The notes beneath the pieces are model-generated. The model did no database searches. It saw nothing but the letters and a program-made list of their open reading frames with translations, and was not told where the DNA came from. Positions 58,823-64,000 of a stretch of 64,000 nt of DNA are shown here, in pieces (within the stretch, counting starts at the first letter, position 1; the number at the start of each line of letters is the position of its first letter). The DNA comes from Gemmatimonadota bacterium (GTDB lineage: Bacteria > Gemmatimonadota > Gemmatimonadetes > Palauibacterales > Palauibacteraceae), in assembly GCA_022820995.1 (NCBI GenBank), contig JAJEEM010000001.1, positions 1-64,000 on the forward strand, read 5' to 3'. A program made the translations under genes and the position numbers.

Positions 58823-59080
58823 ATGCTGAACATGTTGACGCTGCTGCAGGGCATGTCGACGGGAGACGGTCTCGCGATCGGACTCGCCATCGTCGGGGGC
58901 GGGCTCTCCGTGCTCGGAGCCGGTATCGGAATCGGTCTCATCGGCGGGCGCATGACGGAAGCGATGGCCCGCCAGCCCGAGGAAGCGCAGACCATCCAGA
59001 CGGCGGCGATCGTGCTGGCCGTGTTCATCGAGGGTGTGGCGCTGTTCGGACTCGTGATCGCCGGCTTCATCCGCGGATGA
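58823..59080 (+). CDS. atpE: F0F1 ATP synthase subunit c
   Basis: This 85-residue hairpin of two helices forms the rotor ring. The first helix has the packed glycines (VLGAGIGIGLIGG), the loop RQPEE faces the gamma/epsilon stalk, and the second helix carries the ion-binding Glu in LAVFIEGVALFG. The residues around the Glu do not show the extra polar ligands of Na+-type rings, so proton coupling is likely. GGAG site at 6 bases. Confidence 0.95.
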   Translation: MLNMLTLLQGMSTGDGLAIGLAIVGGGLSVLGAGIGIGLIGGRMTEAMARQPEEAQTIQTAAIVLAVFIEGVALFGLVIAGFIRG

Positions 59081-59631
59081 TGCGTTCGTCCGGGGTCGCC
59101 GGCTGCTGCGCGCTCGCTGTGCCGACGGCGCTGGCGGCCCAGGCGGAGACCGGGATCTTCTCGCTCAATCTGGGACTGTTCTTCTGGACGGTGATCCTGT
59201 TCGTGCTCACGCTCCTCGTCCTGGCGAAGTGGGTCTTCCCGCTCATCGCGGGCGGACTCGAGCAGAGGCACGCGAAGATCCAGGGCGCGATCGACGATGC
59301 CCTCTCCGCGCGCGACGAGGCGAAGGGACTGCTCTCGCAGCAGGAGGCCGCGCTCGAAGCGGCCCGCGGCGAAGCTCGCGAGATGCTGGAGAGCGCCCGG
59401 CAGCACGCCGACGGCCTTCGCAAGGAGATGCTGGAGGAGGCGCGGGCGCAGCAGTCGCAGATGCTCGATGACGCGCGCCGCGAGATCGGTCACGAGCGGG
59501 ACCGCCTGCGCGAGGAGATCCGGCGCGATGCCGTGGACCTCGCGCTGGCGGCCTCCGAGCGGCTGATCCGCGCGCGGCTGGACGCCGAAGAGAACCGGCG
59601 TCTCGTCCACGAGTTCGTGTCGGACGTCTAG
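59077..59631 (+). CDS. atpF: F0F1 ATP synthase subunit b
   Basis: This 184-residue peripheral-stalk subunit has an N-terminal extension resembling a signal sequence (VAGCCALAVPTALAAQ), a membrane helix (LGLFFWTVILFVLTLLVLAKW) and a long charged coiled coil to the end. The ATG overlaps the atpE stop. Similar Ala-Ala-Gln-ending extensions on b are known in several phyla. Confidence 0.9.
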   Translation: MMRSSGVAGCCALAVPTALAAQAETGIFSLNLGLFFWTVILFVLTLLVLAKWVFPLIAGGLEQRHAKIQGAIDDALSARDEAKGLLSQQEAALEAARGEAREMLESARQHADGLRKEMLEEARAQQSQMLDDARREIGHERDRLREEIRRDAVDLALAASERLIRARLDAEENRRLVHEFVSDV

Positions 59632-59639
59632 CGGAAGCG

Positions 59640-60173
59640 ATGAGCGCGTCGGCGGTGGCCCGCAACTACGCGGCGACTCTCTTCGAACTCGCGGCGCGGG
59701 ACGGGAGCGAGGCGGAGTACGGCCGGCTGATCGAGGAGATTGGGGACCTGTACACGAACGTCCCGGACTTTCAGCGCTTCCTCGAAGTGCCCGCGGTGTC
59801 GCTGTTCGAGAAGAAGGAGGCGATCCATGCGGCGCTCGCCGGAAGGGCGCCGGATCTCTTCATCCGCTTTCTGCTCGTCATCCTGGATCGCCACCGGCAG
59901 CGGGCCCTCCCCGGGATCGCGCGGGCCTACCGCGACCTTCTGGACGAGAGGGCGGGACGGGTCCGCGCCACCGTGACGCTGCCCTTCGAGGCGGATGACC
60001 GCGTCCGGAACGAGGTCGTTTCGGCGCTGGAGCGGCGCTTCGAGCGGGAGGTCGTTCCGGAGTTCCACGAGGACCCGAAGATCCTGGGCGGCGTGATCAT
60101 CCGCGTCGGCGACGAGTTGCTGGACGCCTCGCTGCGGCGGCAGCTCGAGCAGATGCGGCGCGAACTGTACTGA
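59640..60173 (+). CDS. atpH: F0F1 ATP synthase subunit delta
   Basis: This 177-residue stalk subunit has the N-terminal six-helix domain ([18 protein letters not shown], then [19 protein letters not shown]) and the C-terminal signature ([29 protein letters not shown]). It joins the b stalk to the top of F1. It lies 8 bases after atpF. Confidence 0.92.
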   Translation: MSASAVARNYAATLFELAARDGSEAEYGRLIEEIGDLYTNVPDFQRFLEVPAVSLFEKKEAIHAALAGRAPDLFIRFLLVILDRHRQRALPGIARAYRDLLDERAGRVRATVTLPFEADDRVRNEVVSALERRFEREVVPEFHEDPKILGGVIIRVGDELLDASLRRQLEQMRRELY

Positions 60174-60208
60174 GACGCTCGGTAACGAGAAATAGAGAAG
60201 AGAAGACG

Positions 60209-61822
60209 ATGACAGGTTTCGACAGCTCCCTTCGAGCGAGCGAGATCAAGAAGGCCCTGCTCGAGCAGATCGACCGCTACGAGGAGGAACTCCGGGTCGA
60301 GGAGGTGGGCGAGGTCCTCGAGGTGAAGGACGGCGTCGCCCGCATCTGGGGTCTCTCCACGTGCGTCGCGAACGAGATGCTGGAGATCACGTCCCGCGAC
60401 ACCGGGGTCTCGGTGATCGGTCTCGCCTCGAATCTCGAGGAAGACAACATCGGCGCCGTGATCCTCGGCGATTACCTGGCCCTCAAGGAGGGGGACCCCG
60501 TGCGCCGCACCGGCCGCGTCCTCTCCGTGCCCGTCGGTCCGGCGATTCTCGGCCGCGTCGTGGACACGCTGGGGCAGCCGCGCGACGGCCGCGGGCCGAT
60601 CGAGTCGGTCACCTACATGAAGGTCGACCGGAAGGCCCCCGGCATCGTGTACCGCCGGCCGGTGAACGAGCCGCTCCAGACGGGCCTCAAGGCGATCGAC
60701 TCCATGATCCCGATCGGCCGCGGCCAGCGGGAACTGATCATCGGGGACCGGGGCACCGGCAAGACGGCCGTGGCGATCGACGCGATCATCAACCAGAAGG
60801 GCGAGGACGTCGTCTGCGTCTACTGCGCGATCGGCCAGAAGGGCTCGACGGTCGCCGGCATCGTCGAAAAGCTCCGCGAGGAGGGCGCGCTCGACTACAC
60901 GGTCGTGGTCGCCGCGAACGCGTCGGAGCCCGCGCCGATGCAGTTCATGGCCCCCTACGCCGCGTGCGCGATCGGCGAGTACTTCATGTACGAGGAAGGG
61001 AAGGCCGTCCTCGTCATCTACGACGACCTCACGAAGCAGGCCGATGCCTACCGCGAGGCGTCGCTCATCCTGCGGCGTCCGCCGGGGCGCGAGGCATACC
61101 CGGGCGACGTCTTCTATCTGCACAGCCGCCTGCTCGAGCGCGCGGCCAAGATCAGCAACGATCCCGAAGCGGTCGCCGGCCACCCGGACATCAGGAAGCC
61201 CGGCGGTTCGCTGACCGCGCTCCCGATCATCCAGACGGCCGCCGGCGACGTGTCCGCCTACATCCCGACGAACGTGATCTCGATCACCGACGGCCAGATC
61301 TTTCTCGAAACCGACCTCTTCTACTCGGGCGTGCGCCCGGCGGTGAACGTGGGGATCTCGGTCTCGCGCGTGGGCGGAAACGCGCAGATCAAGGCGATGA
61401 AGAAGGTCGCCGGGCGTCTGCGGCTCGACCTCGCGCAGTTCCGTGAGATCGAGGCCTTCGCGCAGTTCGGCACGGAACTGGACGCCGCGACGCAGCGGCA
61501 GCTGGACCGGGGCCGGCGCACCGTCGAGATCCTGAAGCAGGGGCAGTACGAGCCAATGCCGGTCGAGGAGCAGGTGATGGTGATCTTCGCGGCCACCCAG
61601 GGGTTCCTGGACGGCCTGGACGTGTCGCGGATTCGCGGCTGGGAGGTCGGGTTCCTCGAGTACATGGGCACGAACCATCCGGAGGTCGGGGAGGCGATCC
61701 GGACGGACAACGTGATGTCGGACGAGACCGAAGCCGCGCTCCGCGAGGCGATCGAGTCCTACTCCGACACCTTCGTGCATGACGACGCCTCCCGAGGAGA
61801 CGCTTCGGACGCCGCGGCATGA
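60209..61822 (+). CDS. atpA: F0F1 ATP synthase subunit alpha
   Basis: This 537-residue regulatory nucleotide-binding subunit has Walker [14 protein letters not shown], Walker [13 protein letters not shown] with [34 protein letters not shown], and the Arg finger in [17 protein letters not shown]. Standard length with a short Asp-rich tail. Its stop overlaps the atpG ATG. Confidence 0.97.
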   Translation: MTGFDSSLRASEIKKALLEQIDRYEEELRVEEVGEVLEVKDGVARIWGLSTCVANEMLEITSRDTGVSVIGLASNLEEDNIGAVILGDYLALKEGDPVRRTGRVLSVPVGPAILGRVVDTLGQPRDGRGPIESVTYMKVDRKAPGIVYRRPVNEPLQTGLKAIDSMIPIGRGQRELIIGDRGTGKTAVAIDAIINQKGEDVVCVYCAIGQKGSTVAGIVEKLREEGALDYTVVVAANASEPAPMQFMAPYAACAIGEYFMYEEGKAVLVIYDDLTKQADAYREASLILRRPPGREAYPGDVFYLHSRLLERAAKISNDPEAVAGHPDIRKPGGSLTALPIIQTAAGDVSAYIPTNVISITDGQIFLETDLFYSGVRPAVNVGISVSRVGGNAQIKAMKKVAGRLRLDLAQFREIEAFAQFGTELDAATQRQLDRGRRTVEILKQGQYEPMPVEEQVMVIFAATQGFLDGLDVSRIRGWEVGFLEYMGTNHPEVGEAIRTDNVMSDETEAALREAIESYSDTFVHDDASRGDASDAAA

Positions 61823-62685
61823 GCAAGTCGAGGGACATCTATCGGCGGATGAAATCCGTCGACAGCACGAAGAAGATCACGCGCACCATGGAGATGGTCG
61901 CGACCGCCAAGCTCGCGCAGGCGCAGGGGCGGGTGATCCGCGCACGTCCCTACTCGGCCGAACTGATGGACATGATCGCCCGGCTCGCCACGCCGGATCT
62001 GGCGGAATCCCGGCCGCTCCTGCGCCAGCCGGCGCGCATCGAACGCGCCGCGGTGGTGCTCGTGACGAGCAATCGCGGGCTGTGCGGCGCCTTCAACGCG
62101 AATCTCATTCGCACCGCGCAGGCGCAGCTCGCCGAGCTGGATGAAGCGGGAGCCCGGGTCGAGTTCCACGTCTACGGGAACAAGGGGATCTCGTACTTCA
62201 GGTTCCGCGGCGTCGAGATGACGCATACGCGCAACGACCTGGGGGATCCGCCGACGACGGATGACGCCCGCGCGCTCATCGACGGCCTCGCCGCCCGCTT
62301 CGTGGCCGGCGAACTGGACGCCGTGCGGCTCGTCTTCGCGGAGTTCCGGAACATGGTGAGCACGCCCCCTGCGGTCCGGCAGGTGCTCCCGGTCGGCGTA
62401 GGCGAGGCGCGCAAGGGCCCGCAGCCCTTTTACATCCTGGACCCGTCGGAGGAGGAAATCCTCGATCACCTCCTGCCGCTCTACGTGACGAACTCGACGT
62501 ACAGCGCGCTCCTGGAGACGGCGGCGGCGGAGCAGGCGGCCCGCCGGACGGCGATGAAATCGGCGACGGACAACGCCAACGATTTCCTCGACAACCTGCG
62601 GCGGACGTACAACCGCGCCCGCCAGGCCGAGATCACGAATCAGATCGCGGAGATCATCGGCGGCGCGGACGCGTTGGACGGGTAA
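61819..62685 (+). CDS. atpG: F0F1 ATP synthase subunit gamma
   Basis: This 288-residue central-stalk subunit starts with the long rotor helix ([24 protein letters not shown]), has the Rossmann-like middle ([20 protein letters not shown]), and ends with [39 protein letters not shown] overlap with atpA; a 61-base gap precedes atpD. Confidence 0.95.
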   Translation: MSKSRDIYRRMKSVDSTKKITRTMEMVATAKLAQAQGRVIRARPYSAELMDMIARLATPDLAESRPLLRQPARIERAAVVLVTSNRGLCGAFNANLIRTAQAQLAELDEAGARVEFHVYGNKGISYFRFRGVEMTHTRNDLGDPPTTDDARALIDGLAARFVAGELDAVRLVFAEFRNMVSTPPAVRQVLPVGVGEARKGPQPFYILDPSEEEILDHLLPLYVTNSTYSALLETAAAEQAARRTAMKSATDNANDFLDNLRRTYNRARQAEITNQIAEIIGGADALDG

Positions 62686-62743
62686 CGGACGAACAGCGTA
62701 CAGGGGCGGCGGCGCCCCCGAGAACCGATAGCCATGAGGCTGA

Positions 62744-64000
<1,257 letters not shown>

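Noticed and set aside
62703-62718. GGGGCG-GCGG-CGCCCC hairpin between atpG and atpD
   Set aside because: Six-base stem without a T-run inside an operon whose next gene must be expressed; not a terminator.

Overview
This window is high-GC chromosomal bacterial DNA (roughly two thirds G+C by eye) with tight operons. Many gene pairs share a 4-base start/stop overlap, using ATGA, GTGA or TTGA. There is no rRNA gene, so taxonomy is inferred. The mix of abundant '6-bladed beta-propeller' secreted proteins (GxGxGPGE signature), carboxypeptidase-regulatory/TonB-plug proteins, a tandem ALDH16-type aldehyde dehydrogenase beside deoC, and a topA-xerC-hslV-hslU block fits Gemmatimonadota, possibly one of the sponge-associated lineages. 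This assignment is not proven.

Layout. 0-10.3 kb is accessory DNA: a MobC/relaxase pair (5' end cut by the window), a hicBA toxin-antitoxin pair, a hexapeptide-repeat protein, a ~1570-residue repeat lipoprotein, and a cassette of thioredoxin-like protein, small Cys-rich secreted peptide and beta-propeller lipoprotein. This DNA abuts a pilC gene that has lost its 5' half. 10.35-18.2 kb is a type IV pilus operon (pilC remnant, hypothetical gene, pilA, fimT-, pilV- and pilW-like pseudopilins, pilMNOPQ). 18.2-29.8 kb is housekeeping: aroC-aroK, topA-xerC-hslV-hslU, argF, a gcvT gene fused to a MogA/MoaB domain, and a sigma-54-type regulator.

29.8-37.6 kb, on the minus strand, is a protein quality-control block: dnaK, htrA, tRNA-Leu(UAG), tig-clpP-clpX and engB. 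37.9-40.2 kb carries a nucleoside transporter coupled to purine nucleoside phosphorylase. 40.2-46.1 kb is a second accessory region with two intact and three broken beta-propeller genes, a second Cys-rich secreted protein and a TonB-plug protein. 46.1-56.8 kb carries katG, deoC with the tandem ALDH, thiD, a SpoU methyltransferase, the prepilin peptidase pilD, a CNNM/CBS protein and moxR.

56.9-64 kb is the F-type ATP synthase operon (atpZ, a 137-residue membrane protein, then atpB-E-F-H-A-G-D; atpD runs off the window). Two near-perfect Rex-type operators lie 33 bp apart just upstream.

How genes work together. The pil genes build a pilus or secretion machine whose prepilins would be cut by PilD 40 kb away; the local pilC is broken, so a second copy would be needed. 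NupC, PNP, DeoC and the ALDH outline a salvage route from nucleosides to central metabolism. Tig, ClpXP, HslVU, DnaK and HtrA cover folding and proteolysis. The most unusual features are the recurring Cys-rich peptide plus beta-propeller modules with nearby broken copies, the GcvT-MogA fusion, and the tandem Rex-like sites at the atp operon.
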